Below, piece after piece: positions 36,062 to 44,932 of a stretch of DNA of 52,661 nt. The stretch's first letter is position 1, and the number at the start of each line of letters is the position of its first letter. The stretch is taken from assembly GCA_944322345.1 (NCBI GenBank), contig CALUOO010000017.1:1-52661 (forward strand), in the 5' to 3' direction. This stretch comes from an uncultured Bacteroides sp. (GTDB taxonomy: Bacteria > Bacteroidota > Bacteroidia > Bacteroidales > Bacteroidaceae). Below the pieces are notes generated by a model. The model worked only from the letters and a program-made list of their open reading frames with translations. It ran no database searches and was not told where the DNA came from. Made by a program: the position numbers and the translations under genes.

Positions 36062-37306
36062 TTAGAAAGGAATTTTTAGGATTACAGGTCGTTTGCCGGG
36101 AGTCCACTTAGGACCATCTTTAACTAGCCGGATTGCTTCTTCGTTTGCTTGTAGTCCTAAACTCTTACTGATAGTAATATTTTCAGGTTCCCCTTGTGAG
36201 CTGATTGTAAATGTTACTATAACTTCTCCTTTTATTTTTTCCCCTTTTTCATTGATGGGGTGGATCATATTGTTTTTAAGATATTTTTTATATCGTTTCA
36301 TTCCAATGATAGGCTGAGGAATGGAATCTGTCTCTTCTTTTAATGATTTCTTTAAATCTTCTATTGATACGGTAGAGACAGCACCAGTAATAGTAACTTT
36401 TTTAGAAGAGCCAGTTCCTGTTATTACAACTTTATCCAATATGCTTTCATCACATTCATTCATGGTGATAAGCATTGGTTTATTTGACTCTATTGGTATA
36501 GTTAGCTTTTCAAAACCAACGTAATTGAAATTGAGTGAATCTGGCCTATCTGATTCCGGAATCGAAAACTCTCCGTTTAGGTCTGAAATCTGTCCTCCTT
36601 CCTTATTCCCTGTATAAGTGATATTAACCCCAACAAGAGGTATCCCTTTATTGTCTGTTATTTTCCCTCTTATTATTTGTTGTTGAGAATCTGGCTGAGC
36701 TCTCTGTCCTAGAGGAGATTGTAGAACATCTACTTGTCTTTCTCTTTTGACAGAAATGTAATTTTGGACGGGAGATGAGATGTTTTTGGGTTTTACAGGA
36801 CTGGAAGGTAAACTTTTAGGAAAAGTTCTTAGAGATACTTCTTCCGATGAATGTATATGAGAAATATTTTTCTTTCTGGTTATTTCTTTGGTTGTATCTG
36901 TATGATGCTCGTTTTTTTCTTGTCGATTATGTAAAATATTTGTAAGAGATGGCATTGTAATATCTTTCTTTATTGTTTGTAAGGTGTCAGCAAGTATGTC
37001 TGTTTTCTGAACAATAAAGTTGTTATTTGTGGCTTCTTTTTTCAATAGAATAAAGTACCAGCTAATTCCAATTCCCAATAAAATGCATGCTGCTATACTC
37101 CACGTAATAGCATATGGCTTTCTACTTTTTTTAGTATGTGCTGTGACCCATGAATTCAATTCTTGGATTCGTCTTATATGTTCTCCTGTCGTTTGCTGGT
37201 ATCCATCCATAGCATCGGCAAGGAAGGGATCTTTCATCGCTTCCTTCTCTAAACGGTTTGCTTCTTTACCGTTTCGTTTGCCTTGTATGTATTTCAATAG
37301 TTTCAT
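36062..37306 (-). CDS. ECF-linked membrane regulator with carboxypeptidase-like, SusC-plug-like and TonB C-terminal parts
   Basis: The 414-residue protein has an N-terminal cytoplasmic region (1-64) and one membrane span (about 65-87, ITWSIAACILLGIGISWYFI). After a basic, Ser-rich linker comes a carboxypeptidase-regulatory-like domain (about 211-283, IIRGKITDNKGIPLVGVNIT). Next is a stretch that looks like the plug start of SusC/TonB-dependent receptors (VVITGTGSSKKVTITGAVST, about 291-310), and last a TonB C-terminal domain (about 335-414, GEVIVTFTISSQGEPENITI and KWTPGKRP). Its start overlaps the ECF sigma gene by 4 bp, so it is most likely the anti-sigma. Combining receptor-like and TonB-like parts in one chain is unusual. 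Confidence 0.75.
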   Translation of the reverse strand: MKLLKYIQGKRNGKEANRLEKEAMKDPFLADAMDGYQQTTGEHIRRIQELNSWVTAHTKKSRKPYAITWSIAACILLGIGISWYFILLKKEATNNNFIVQKTDILADTLQTIKKDITMPSLTNILHNRQEKNEHHTDTTKEITRKKNISHIHSSEEVSLRTFPKSLPSSPVKPKNISSPVQNYISVKRERQVDVLQSPLGQRAQPDSQQQIIRGKITDNKGIPLVGVNITYTGNKEGGQISDLNGEFSIPESDRPDSLNFNYVGFEKLTIPIESNKPMLITMNECDESILDKVVITGTGSSKKVTITGAVSTVSIEDLKKSLKEETDSIPQPIIGMKRYKKYLKNNMIHPINEKGEKIKGEVIVTFTISSQGEPENITISKSLGLQANEEAIRLVKDGPKWTPGKRPVILKIPF

Positions 37307-37893
37307 AGGAGTTGTTGTTCCTTAATGCAAATTTTCAGATTTCGTTTACCGTTTTGAATGAAACTTTTAATATTGCTCAACGTCCAACCCGTCTGTTTGG
37401 CGATATCTGCATACGACATTTCTTTTAAGAAGAAACGTATGATGCAGCTACGTTGTTCGTCGGACAGCCTTTTCAAGCAATGCTGTAATGCCTGCCACTG
37501 CTCTTCCTGACTCTCCTCTTCACTTAATAGATGCAGAAATTCGTCGGATTCCACAATGTTGATGGTGTAATCCAATACAATTTCCTTTTTATCTTTCCTT
37601 AATAATTGCAGACAATGGTTCTTGGCCACCCGATAGAGCCACGGCCTGAACAGGCTGATTTGATACTGTTGTACTTTTGCCATTAACTCTTCGAACAGTT
37701 GCATCACAGCTTCTTGTGCTTGGTCTTCGTTTTTCAGGTATTTCAGGCATAAACCATAGAGCAGAGGAATATATCGATTGTATAGCACGCCGAAATATTC
37801 TGTATTCCCGGACGATGTGTAATGAGCCAATAGCTCTTCGTCCGTAAGCTGTGATATGTTCTTTCTGAAAAACAAGTTTTTTTTTGTAGTCAA
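37303..37893 (-). CDS. ECF sigma-70 family sigma factor
   Basis: The 196-residue protein has sigma region 2 (about 22-95, with YFGVLYNRYIPLLYGLCLKY and EDQAQEAVMQLFEELM) and region 4 (about 130-190, with LSDEQRSCIIRFFLKEMSYA and DIAKQTGWTLSNIKSFIQNG). It is translationally coupled to its downstream membrane partner by a 4-bp overlap. Immediately upstream on the other strand is a decayed VWA gene, which may once have been part of the same module. Confidence 0.9.
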   Translation of the reverse strand: MTTKKNLFFRKNISQLTDEELLAHYTSSGNTEYFGVLYNRYIPLLYGLCLKYLKNEDQAQEAVMQLFEELMAKVQQYQISLFRPWLYRVAKNHCLQLLRKDKKEIVLDYTINIVESDEFLHLLSEEESQEEQWQALQHCLKRLSDEQRSCIIRFFLKEMSYADIAKQTGWTLSNIKSFIQNGKRNLKICIKEQQLL

Positions 37894-37977
37894 AGATAGA
37901 GTCTTTTGAGTATATGTCCGGTAATATCGGAAGGAAAAATGAAAAAAAACAGACTCTTTTATGGAATTTCTTTCTCT

Positions 37978-38608
37978 GTATGGACGGTGATTTCAATGTA
38001 GGTATTTTGAGGAAGAATTGGAAAAACTGATAGAAAAAAAAACTGAAAAGCGAAGTAGCCCTGACCGTATTGGGATATGGCATGGGCAATTATAAGGATA
38101 ACAAGATTCAGATATTGGCAGAGAAGGGAAACGGCAACCACGCTTATATTGACGATTTATAGGAAGCCAACCGAGTATTGGTAGGCGAATTTGGAGCAAC
38201 CCTTTATATGGTGGCAAAGGATGTAAAGCTTCAAGTGGAGTTTAATCCCTCACAAGTTCAGTCTTACCGTCTGGTAGGTTACGAGAGCCGTCTGTTAAGG
38301 GACGAGGATTTCAATAATGACTCCAAAGATGCAGGTGACTTGGGGCCGGGCATACAGTGACAGTTTTTTATGAAGTGATTCCCATCGGAGTATCCAACGA
38401 TTATGTGGGAAAGATTGATGATTTCCGCTGTGCCTCTTCAGTGGCGATGTTCGGACAGTTGTTACGCGATTCTGACTTTAAAGGTGAAGCAGACTACGAC
38501 CAAGTCATCCATTTGGCAAAATTGGGTTTAGCGAACGATGAACATGGTTATCGGAAAGAATTTGTCCGTTTGGTGGAACTTGTGAAAGGTATTTCGGCGC
38601 AGGAGTGA
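37978..38608 (+). pseudogene. Truncated, frameshifted VWA-domain (YfbK-like) gene
   Basis: Reading across frames gives TDGDFNVGI-like MDGDFNVGI near 37980, [51 protein letters not shown] and [12 protein letters not shown], then a C-terminal part to 38608. This is the order of YfbK-type von Willebrand factor A proteins with the DUF3520 tail. The N-terminal half is missing. There are frame changes near 38010-38045, a TAG at 38160-38162 in place of a sense codon, and a one-base loss in a G run near 38342-38345. It is no longer a gene. The remnant begins about 85 bp from the start of the divergent sigma gene. Confidence 0.8.
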
Positions 38609-38791
38609 TTTTCTTTTTGCTATAACTGGTGTTGTAGGTGTTTATCATTTAGTTAAATATCTCGACGTTTTCTTTGGTAAGAAATCATAATAGGTTAATA
38701 TATAATGTGAGTGGCTTTCCATTATGGAGAGTTCCTATTTTTGCTCTCCTAATAGTTCTTTTTGTCCGATATTTGTCCGTTCTAAAAATAG

Positions 38792-38823
38792 AATAAGTGT
38801 AGTTCATTAAACTACAGCTTATT
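38792..38823 (-). terminator. Terminator of tRNA-Trp
   Basis: AATAAGTGTAGTT and AACTACAGCTTATT pair with one bulge around CATTA; on the minus strand CTATTTTTAG follows. Confidence 0.75.
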
Positions 38824-38830
38824 ATCTATG

Positions 38831-38903
38831 CACGGGAAGAGAGGCTCGAACTCCCGACACTCGGTTTTGGAGACCGATGCTCTACCAACTGAGCTATTCC
38901 CGT
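38831..38903 (-). tRNA. tRNA-Trp (CCA)
   Basis: The reverse complement starts ACGGGAATAGCTCAGTTGGT, has anticodon loop CTCCAAA (anticodon CCA), T-arm GGGAGTTCGAGCCTCTC (one mismatch at the stem end), acceptor end TTCCCGT and discriminator G, as expected for tRNA-Trp. Confidence 0.96.
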
Positions 38904-38915
38904 TTTTTGCGAGTG

Positions 38916-38945
38916 CAAAGATAATAGAAACTTTTGAATTAGCAA
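38916..38945 (-). promoter_or_regulatory. Promoter of tRNA-Trp
   Basis: On the minus strand TTGC (38945-38942), 18-nt spacer, TATCTTTG (38923-38916), 12 bp before the tRNA. The -7 box is perfect; the -33 box is weak. Confidence 0.65.
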
Positions 38946-38995
38946 GAAGAATAAGACAAAATGTTTCATACTTAACGAACAAGATGTTTATTAGG

Positions 38996-39073
38996 TATGA
39001 AATTTGCAGTTCTTTGCCTATGGAACTTTCGGTTTGCTACTATGAAACTTTGAGTTCGTTGCGATGGAAATGA
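38996..39073. repeat. Degenerate ~23-bp tandem repeat
   Basis: Three and a half units of the type TATGAAACTTTGAGTTCGTTGC follow each other with period 22-23 bp. Just upstream (about 38965-38987) TTTCATACTTAACGAACAAG reads as an inverted, diverged copy. The 295-bp gap 38904-39198 between tRNA-Trp and the ArsC-like gene holds this array, the tRNA promoter and nothing else visible. Confidence 0.65.
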
Positions 39074-39198
39074 CTTTTCCTGATTTAGCTAGACGTTTTT
39101 TAGTATTATAAATTAATCTATAGACAGTTCATTGAAGTTCCATACTGCTACAGTAGTCACTTCTTCAGATGTCATACTTTCTGCAGTGACACATTAAT

Positions 39199-39555
39199 TC
39201 ATTTTAATAAATTCTTCCATTCATCACTCTTAAAACCAACTAGCACATGGCTTTCTGTTACTAGTAACGGGCGTTTTACTAGCTTGCCATTGGTGGTCAG
39301 TAGTTTAATCTGTTCGTCTTCGCTCATGAATGCAAGTTTGGTACTTAGTTGCATCTCTTTATAGACTACTCCATTTGTATTGAAAAATTTTTTTATTGGA
39401 AGTTTGCTTTGGGCAATCCACTTTTTCAATTCTTCTTTTGTCGGTGGATTTTCTACTATAAGTCGATTTGTGTATTCGATTCCATTATCGGTGAGCCATT
39501 TTTTTGCTTTTTGACAAGTACTGCATAAGGGATATTGTAAAAATAAAGGTTTCAT
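39199..39555 (-). CDS. ArsC/Spx/MgsR family protein
   Basis: The 118-residue thioredoxin-fold protein has the active-site motif CSTC at 12-15 followed by QKAKKWLTDNGIEY, as in the ArsC/YffB/Spx group. LPIKKFFNTNGVVYKEMQL near 52 and KLVKRPLLVTESHVLVGFKS near 91 (with the family RP motif) complete the pattern. It may reduce arsenate or another disulfide-linked substrate, or act as a regulator. No arsenic genes are near, so I do not assign arsC. It stands 69 bp upstream of nothing co-directional; the UDG-like gene precedes it on the same strand. Confidence 0.85.
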   Translation of the reverse strand: MKPLFLQYPLCSTCQKAKKWLTDNGIEYTNRLIVENPPTKEELKKWIAQSKLPIKKFFNTNGVVYKEMQLSTKLAFMSEDEQIKLLTTNGKLVKRPLLVTESHVLVGFKSDEWKNLLK

Positions 39556-39624
39556 AAGTTTTATGGATTTGAGATGTAAATAAAAATTAGATAACTATTA
39601 TGTGCTGTAAATATAAAATATGTC

Positions 39625-40206
39625 TCATAACATTCCGATTCTCTGATACATATTACGATAGAAATCGGCTTTCTTTTCCAAGGAAAGAGGATATGCTCTC
39701 GACGAGGAGGGCATTCTATATAATTTCAATAGACGGTTTTCGAACATAAATTCCGAGAAATCGCCTACTTTAGGAGGAGTAACTTCAAATTGTTTACAAA
39801 GGGTATCTGTAGCCTTTTCTCCTGTTGTGGCAATAGCGTGACACATTGGAAGCTGATAAAGTAATTTGGAAATATCTGTAGGAGTTACTATTTCCAGAAA
39901 TTTATCAGATGCATTGTCTTTCAATCTTCGTACGGTTGAGGCTGTATCGAATAAGGCTATTCCTTTTTGGGTTAAAAAATTGATTATGCGTTCGCGACAG
40001 AAAGCTTTGTGTGTTTCGTTCAAAAAGTAATGTTTATCATTAAAGAACAGGAAACCTGTAATTCTCCACATGTCATTATTGAGATTAGGATAATAAAAAT
40101 CCATTGACCATCGTTTCTTTTGTGGAGGGAAGCTACCAAGCATCAGAAGTCTAGCCCCATTTGGAAGGAAGGGAAGTAATGGGTGTTGTTCTGTTTCAAT
40201 TTCCAT
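39625..40206 (-). CDS. Uracil-DNA glycosylase superfamily protein
   Basis: The 193-residue protein has the UDG-superfamily N-terminal motif LLMLGSFPPQKKRWSMDFYY (19-38), where the GSFPP segment takes the place of the catalytic water-activating loop, and the C-terminal MPSSSRAYPL near 166, the DNA-intercalating loop. The pattern is that of the DNA-deoxyinosine/mismatch-type branch. It would remove deaminated bases in base-excision repair. It lies 69 bp upstream of the ArsC-like gene on the same strand. A radical-SAM/DUF4130 pair whose relatives are often linked with UDG genes lies 3.5 kb away. Confidence 0.8.
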   Translation of the reverse strand: MEIETEQHPLLPFLPNGARLLMLGSFPPQKKRWSMDFYYPNLNNDMWRITGFLFFNDKHYFLNETHKAFCRERIINFLTQKGIALFDTASTVRRLKDNASDKFLEIVTPTDISKLLYQLPMCHAIATTGEKATDTLCKQFEVTPPKVGDFSEFMFENRLLKLYRMPSSSRAYPLSLEKKADFYRNMYQRIGML

Positions 40207-40321
40207 GTTATGTATTCTCTATTTTGTACAAAGTTACTACAAAAAAACTTGATTTAATGGCTCATATATCTCTTGTTTTAACTAATTTTGCATATTAAAA
40301 AATAAAAATGAGCTTTTTCAG

Positions 40322-41641
40322 ATGAAAACAGATTTGATTTATGGCGTAGAAGAACGTCCACCTTTTAAAGAAGCATTGTTTGCTGCATTGCAGCATTTAT
40401 TGGCCATTTTTGTGGCTATTATTACTCCTCCTCTTATTATTGCAAGTGCATTAAAACTTGATACGGAAAAAACTGGCTTTTTGGTTTCTATGGCTTTGTT
40501 TGCTTCTGGTATTTCTACCTTCATTCAATGTCGGCGTGTAGGTCCTGTAGGTGCAAAGCTACTTTGTATCCAAGGAACAAGTTTTTCGTTTATTGGTCCT
40601 ATTATTTCTATTGGGCTGGTAGGGGGACTACCTTTGATTTTCGGCTCTTGTATGGCTGCAGCTCCAATAGAAATGATTGTAAGCCGTACGTTTAAGTATT
40701 TGCGTAATATTATTACTCCATTGGTGTCTGGTATTGTTGTATTGCTTATTGGGCTCAGTTTGATTAAAGTAGGTATTGTTTCTTGTGGAGGAGGATATGC
40801 TGCAATGGATAATGGGACATTTGGATCATGGGAAAATCTTTCTATTGCTGTTTTAGTGTTATTGAGTGTCCTCTTTTTCAATCGTTGCGGCAACAAGTAT
40901 CTTCGAATGAGTTCTATTGTACTTGGCTTATGTTTGGGGTATGTGCTTGCTTTTGTTTTAGGAAAAGTGGACATGAGTTCCTTAAATGCTGGTATGCTTA
41001 CGAGTTTGAATGCTCCTATTCCATTTAAATATGGAATTGATTTTAATATCTCTTCTTTTATTGCAGTAGGTTTGGTTTATTTGATTACAGCTATTGAAGC
41101 GACCGGTGATGTAACTGCAAATTCTATGATTTCAGGTTTGCCCATTGAGGGTAATTCTTATTTGAAACGTGTTTCGGGAGGTGTATTGGCTGATGGATTT
41201 AATTCTTTCTTAGCTGGTGTGTTTAATTCTTTCCCAAATTCTATCTTTGCTCAGAATAATGGTATTATTCAGTTAACTGGGGTTGCTAGTCGCTATGTCG
41301 GTTATTATATTGCTGTTATGCTTGTTTTGCTGGGATTGTTTCCAATTGTTGGAGCTATTTTTTCCTTAATGCCTGATCCTGTATTGGGTGGTGCTACCTT
41401 GTTAATGTTTGGTACGGTAGCTGCAGCTGGAATCCGTATTGTAGCTTCCCAAGAAATTGGACGAAAAGAAACGCTGGTGCTTGCTGTTAGTTTATCGTTG
41501 GGATTGGGGGTCGAATTGATGCCTGATGTATTGAAGCAAGCACCTGAAGCTATTCGTAGCATTTTTTCATCCGGTATTACTACTGGAGGCTTGGCTGCAA
41601 TTATTGCTAATGTGGTAATTCATGTGAAAGATGCAGAATAA
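40322..41641 (+). CDS. NCS2 family nucleobase (xanthine/uracil) permease
   Basis: The 439-residue inner-membrane protein has about 14 hydrophobic segments. LFAALQHLLAIFVAIITPPL (18-37) carries the QH motif of the NCS2 family, ATGDVTANSMISGLP near 261 and FNSFPNSIFAQNNGIIQLTG near 302-321 hold the family signature region. Such carriers bring in uracil, xanthine or urate with protons. The exact substrate is unknown, but the N in QNNGIIQLTG is shared with purine (xanthine/urate) members. It is monocistronic and ends at a terminator. Confidence 0.92.
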   Translation: MKTDLIYGVEERPPFKEALFAALQHLLAIFVAIITPPLIIASALKLDTEKTGFLVSMALFASGISTFIQCRRVGPVGAKLLCIQGTSFSFIGPIISIGLVGGLPLIFGSCMAAAPIEMIVSRTFKYLRNIITPLVSGIVVLLIGLSLIKVGIVSCGGGYAAMDNGTFGSWENLSIAVLVLLSVLFFNRCGNKYLRMSSIVLGLCLGYVLAFVLGKVDMSSLNAGMLTSLNAPIPFKYGIDFNISSFIAVGLVYLITAIEATGDVTANSMISGLPIEGNSYLKRVSGGVLADGFNSFLAGVFNSFPNSIFAQNNGIIQLTGVASRYVGYYIAVMLVLLGLFPIVGAIFSLMPDPVLGGATLLMFGTVAAAGIRIVASQEIGRKETLVLAVSLSLGLGVELMPDVLKQAPEAIRSIFSSGITTGGLAAIIANVVIHVKDAE

Positions 41642-41655
41642 GGAATCGTTTTCAT

Positions 41656-41702
41656 AAATAAAAGCACTCTATTTTGGAATAAGATAGGGTGCTTTTTATT
41701 TA
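41656..41702 (+). terminator. Terminator after the NCS2 permease
   Basis: AAATAAAAGCACTCTATTTT pairs with the region 41681-41702 (AGATAGGGTGCTTTTTATTT), with G-T pairs, followed by AT-rich sequence. It can also serve the convergent gene on the other side. Confidence 0.85.
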
Positions 41703-41748
41703 TATATAATAGAGAATATGATTTTATTAGTTAGAATAGTTTCTGAGT

Positions 41749-42381
41749 TTATTTACTTGTTTCTTTATTGTTATCTTTTCGTTTTGGCTCTTTTTTAGCA
41801 AGCATAATGACGTTATATACATATTCTGTCATCCACTCTTCTGAATATCCTAGACGTTCTTTATATTGACGAACAGCCATTGCAGTCTTGTGAACATCGT
41901 CAGCTTTCCAAACAGGCTTGGTACATACCTCATGAATAGTTTTTTGGGTCATTCCATAAAGAGCTTTTTTAAAGAATGAGGGCATACGAAATTTCCATTG
42001 CATCAAATTACCTATTAGCATCATTAAATCATTTGAGAATCCTTGATACATAAATAGATAGGATTGGATATCATTTTGGGTACGGCAGTTACGTTTTACA
42101 GAGGTATCAATTTCTTTAAAAAATTGTTCACTAATGCCATAGTCTTGCATCAACATTTTCCGTGAAGCTGCTTTTTCTGCAAGTCCTAATTTGCCATTTT
42201 GTGTAGGGACTTTAAATAAGCGTTTGAAATTAGCGACATCTGGAAGAAAACGAATATTTGTGATGCCAAGGTTAGTAGCAATCACGGATTGGAAATATAC
42301 TCGGGTTAATGAGACAAAATCTTCTACATTACCTACTTTTGTCTCATCGGATTTTTTCTTGAATAAGTCAAATAATCCCAT
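41749..42381 (-). CDS. Conserved hypothetical protein
   Basis: The 210-residue soluble protein starts with MGLFDLFKKKSDETK, a short amphipathic N-terminus seen in many membrane-proximal small proteins, and continues mostly helical: FVSLTRVYFQSVIATNLGIT near 22, KMLMQDYGISEQFFKEIDTS near 75, a hydrophobic SNDLMMLIGNLMQWKFRMPS near 115, and a charged C-terminus (KKEPKRKDNNKETSK). I do not recognise a family. It stands alone on the minus strand between the NCS2 permease and an AlbA_2-domain gene, 74 bp from the latter. Confidence 0.75.
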   Translation of the reverse strand: MGLFDLFKKKSDETKVGNVEDFVSLTRVYFQSVIATNLGITNIRFLPDVANFKRLFKVPTQNGKLGLAEKAASRKMLMQDYGISEQFFKEIDTSVKRNCRTQNDIQSYLFMYQGFSNDLMMLIGNLMQWKFRMPSFFKKALYGMTQKTIHEVCTKPVWKADDVHKTAMAVRQYKERLGYSEEWMTEYVYNVIMLAKKEPKRKDNNKETSK

Positions 42382-42455
42382 TGTATTATGATAATTATGA
42401 GTTAAATGTAAATATTATTTTTCTTGGGTACAAAGGTAAGAAAAACAAGTGGGTT

Positions 42456-43103
42456 TTACTCTCTTTTTATACGAAAATAGAATTTGTGATTTTCAAATAC
42501 AAATTCGATAATATCGTAGCGGATAAGTTTTGCTATAAGATGTTCTGCTGAACGCCGTGAAATGCCTGTTGCCCGACAATAATAGTTGAGTGAAAGAAGC
42601 GGATTCTGCTCTAATAATGTGAGCAAGATTTGTTCTCGCTCCGTAAAGCACATTAATTCTCCAGAAGTATTGCTACTTTGTTGCCATATTCGTAGATGAA
42701 CTGTGGTTGCTAAAATAGTTTCATCGTTAACGCGTAAATAAGCAAGGGGTTTTCCTTCTTTCGTGCAGGCATATATAGGTTTGTGGTTGCTTTCTTTTAT
42801 GTTGACTAATAATACTTGTCGTCCTTCTACAATGTATGTTTGCATCTCATATTCTACGCTAGGTGTACAATAAGTTTCCGCAGCTGCTTCTATCATATAT
42901 TTTTCTTCTTCAGAACAAACGCCTGCTATTCGTCCATTGTCTTTTACTCCGATTAGGAGTCTTCCTCCATCAGTATTGGCAAATGCGGAAAGAGTCTTAG
43001 CTATTTTTCTTGCATCAGAGATTTCGAATTTAAAATCTTGTTGTTGATGCTCTCCTTCTTTAATCAATGTGTGAATATAATCAGTGCCTGTAAGTTGTTT
43101 CAT
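42456..43103 (-). CDS. AlbA_2 (Schlafen-like) domain protein with winged helix
   Basis: The 215-residue protein has an AlbA_2/divergent AAA_4 domain (about 15-125): EHQQQDFKFEISDARKIAKT, SAFANTDGGRLLIGVKDNGR, then EGRQVLLVNIKESNHKPIYA and a LRVNDET motif. A C-terminal winged helix (about 150-210, LNYYCRATGISRRSAEHLIA) suggests DNA binding. Such proteins are often called ATP-dependent helicase-related or transcriptional regulators, but the function is open. The TACCTTTG -7 box (43116-43109) ends 5 bp before the ATG, so the transcript may be almost leaderless. The histone-like gene is divergent. Confidence 0.82.
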   Translation of the reverse strand: MKQLTGTDYIHTLIKEGEHQQQDFKFEISDARKIAKTLSAFANTDGGRLLIGVKDNGRIAGVCSEEEKYMIEAAAETYCTPSVEYEMQTYIVEGRQVLLVNIKESNHKPIYACTKEGKPLAYLRVNDETILATTVHLRIWQQSSNTSGELMCFTEREQILLTLLEQNPLLSLNYYCRATGISRRSAEHLIAKLIRYDIIEFVFENHKFYFRIKRE

Positions 43104-43248
43104 GGGGGCAAAGGTAGGTAAAAAAGTGGAAATGTCTTTTCTCTAAGAAAAATTCACTGGCCCATCCAAAAAAAGTGATATTTTTATACGTTTATTTCGG
43201 GAAACAATGTACTTTTGCGACACATTATTAACGAAAAACAAAAGGATT

Positions 43249-43425
43249 ATGAAAGAATTGGTAGAAAAGGTAGCAGCTTTATATGCTGATTTCTCAAAGG
43301 ATGCTAATGCTCAGATTGAAAATGGGAACAAAGCAGCAGGAACTCGTGCTCGTAAGGCTTCATTGGAAATTGAAAAAGCAATGAAAGAGTTCCGCAAAGC
43401 ATCTTTGGAAGCTTCTAAGAAATAA
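43249..43425 (+). CDS. Histone H1-like protein
   Basis: The 58-residue protein MKELVEKVAALYADFSKDAN... is rich in Lys and Ala, with RARKASLEIEKAMKEFRKAS at 33-52 and a KK end. It matches the small histone-H1-like (Hc1-type) proteins that Bacteroides encode and that probably bind DNA or are abundant nucleoid proteins. The start at 43249 is chosen over one 42 bp upstream because a TACTTTTG -7 box at 43210-43217 lies inside the longer version. A strong terminator follows, so it is a short single-gene unit. Confidence 0.85.
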   Translation: MKELVEKVAALYADFSKDANAQIENGNKAAGTRARKASLEIEKAMKEFRKASLEASKK

Positions 43426-43441
43426 TTGTTAGGAGACTACT

Positions 43442-43490
43442 AAATACAAAAGGGGAAGGAGTATCGTTATACTTTTTCCCTTTTGTATTT
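43442..43490 (+). terminator. Terminator after the histone-like gene
   Basis: AAATACAAAAGGGGAA pairs with TTCCCTTTTGTATTT (one mismatch), with an inner GAGTAT/ATACTT stem and CG loop region. T-rich sequence follows. Confidence 0.88.
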
Positions 43491-43664
43491 ATGATAGATC
43501 TGTAGCCGCTTTCGATGAGCTTATTAATATTTTTTATATGAGTCACTGACTTTTCTCATCTGATGTTACTTCTTTGCTGATAAATAAATTATAGTGAAGT
43601 TATGATAAGTTATTTTGTATTTAATTACTTTTCTGTAAGTTTGCCCTATTAATATTTGTCAAAC

Positions 43665-44930
43665 ATGAATGAGAATGTCTTAGCTAAACTAAAGATACTT
43701 GCAGAGTCTGCTAAATATGACGTTTCTTGTTCTTCTAGTGGAACTGTACGTTCCAATAAATCGAGGACATTAGGAAATACTGTAGGAGGATGGGGGATAT
43801 GTCACAGTTTTGCGGAAGATGGTCGATGCATATCTTTGCTTAAAGTTATGCTTACCAATTATTGTATTTATGATTGTGCATATTGTATTAATCGACGCAG
43901 TAATGATGTACCTCGGGCAACTTTTGCTGTATCCGAACTAGTGGAATTAACAATCGAATTTTATCGTCGTAATTATATTGAAGGATTGTTCCTCAGTTCC
44001 GGTGTAGTTCGTAATCCAGACTATACGATGGAAAGGCTTGTTAGGATTGCTAAAGATTTACGCCTTACACATCGTTTTAATGGCTACATCCATTTGAAAA
44101 GTATTCCTGGTGCAAGTAGAGAGTTAGTTTATGAGGCTGGATTGTATGCAGATAGATTAAGCGTTAATATTGAGATTCCCAAAGAAGAAAATTTGAAAGT
44201 CCTAGCTCCAGAAAAAGATCATCAGAGCATTTTTACTCCGATGAGATATATTAATCAAAGAATGTTGGAAAGTAAAGAGGAACGTCAAAAATTTCATCAT
44301 GCTCCTCGTTTTGCTCCAGCTGGTCAGAGTACTCAGGTGATTGTTGGAGCTACTTCAGAATCAGATAAAGATATTCTACGACTCTCTGATGTTTTATATA
44401 GGCGTCCGACAATGAGACGTGTCTACTATTCTGGTTATGTATCGGTAAATACTTATGATAAACGTCTTCCTATTTTGAAACAGCCTCCTTTGGTACGCGA
44501 GAATCGTTTGTATCAAGCAGATTGGTTAATACGTTTCTATCATTTTGATGTGAACGAGATTGTGAATGATACTTATCCTAATCTTGACATGGAGATTGAT
44601 CCTAAATTGTCATGGGCTTTGCGACATCCGGAATGTTTTCCTATAGATATCAATAAGTCTGATTATGAATGGTTACTTCGTGTGCCTGGGATTGGTGTTA
44701 AATCTGCTCGACTGATTGTTGCTTCTCGGCGTTTTTCTAGACTGGGGTATTATGAATTGAAAAAGATAGGTGTAGTCATGAAAAAGGCACAATATTTTAT
44801 TACTTGTAAAGAACTTCCCGTGATGACTATACATGAACTGACTCCTATAAAAGTGCGTGAACTGTTGATTCCCAAATCGAAAAGGTATATTGATGATCGG
44901 CAATTGATGCTTAATTTTGATCAATCGTAA
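43665..44930 (+). CDS. Putative DNA modification/repair radical SAM protein (TIGR03916-like)
   Basis: The 421-residue protein from the ATG at 43665 (a TTG three codons earlier is less likely) has the radical-SAM cluster motif CIYDCAYC at 67-74, preceded by GICHSFAEDGRCISLLKVML. A helix-hairpin-helix (LLRVPGIGVKSARLIVASRR, about 337-356) near the C-terminus suggests DNA binding. This combination matches a family named as linked to uracil-DNA glycosylase genes. The next gene, 2 bp downstream, is its usual partner. The chemistry is unknown; an SAM-radical reaction on DNA or a DNA lesion is inferred. Confidence 0.88.
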   Translation: MNENVLAKLKILAESAKYDVSCSSSGTVRSNKSRTLGNTVGGWGICHSFAEDGRCISLLKVMLTNYCIYDCAYCINRRSNDVPRATFAVSELVELTIEFYRRNYIEGLFLSSGVVRNPDYTMERLVRIAKDLRLTHRFNGYIHLKSIPGASRELVYEAGLYADRLSVNIEIPKEENLKVLAPEKDHQSIFTPMRYINQRMLESKEERQKFHHAPRFAPAGQSTQVIVGATSESDKDILRLSDVLYRRPTMRRVYYSGYVSVNTYDKRLPILKQPPLVRENRLYQADWLIRFYHFDVNEIVNDTYPNLDMEIDPKLSWALRHPECFPIDINKSDYEWLLRVPGIGVKSARLIVASRRFSRLGYYELKKIGVVMKKAQYFITCKELPVMTIHELTPIKVRELLIPKSKRYIDDRQLMLNFDQS

Positions 44931-44932
44931 GT

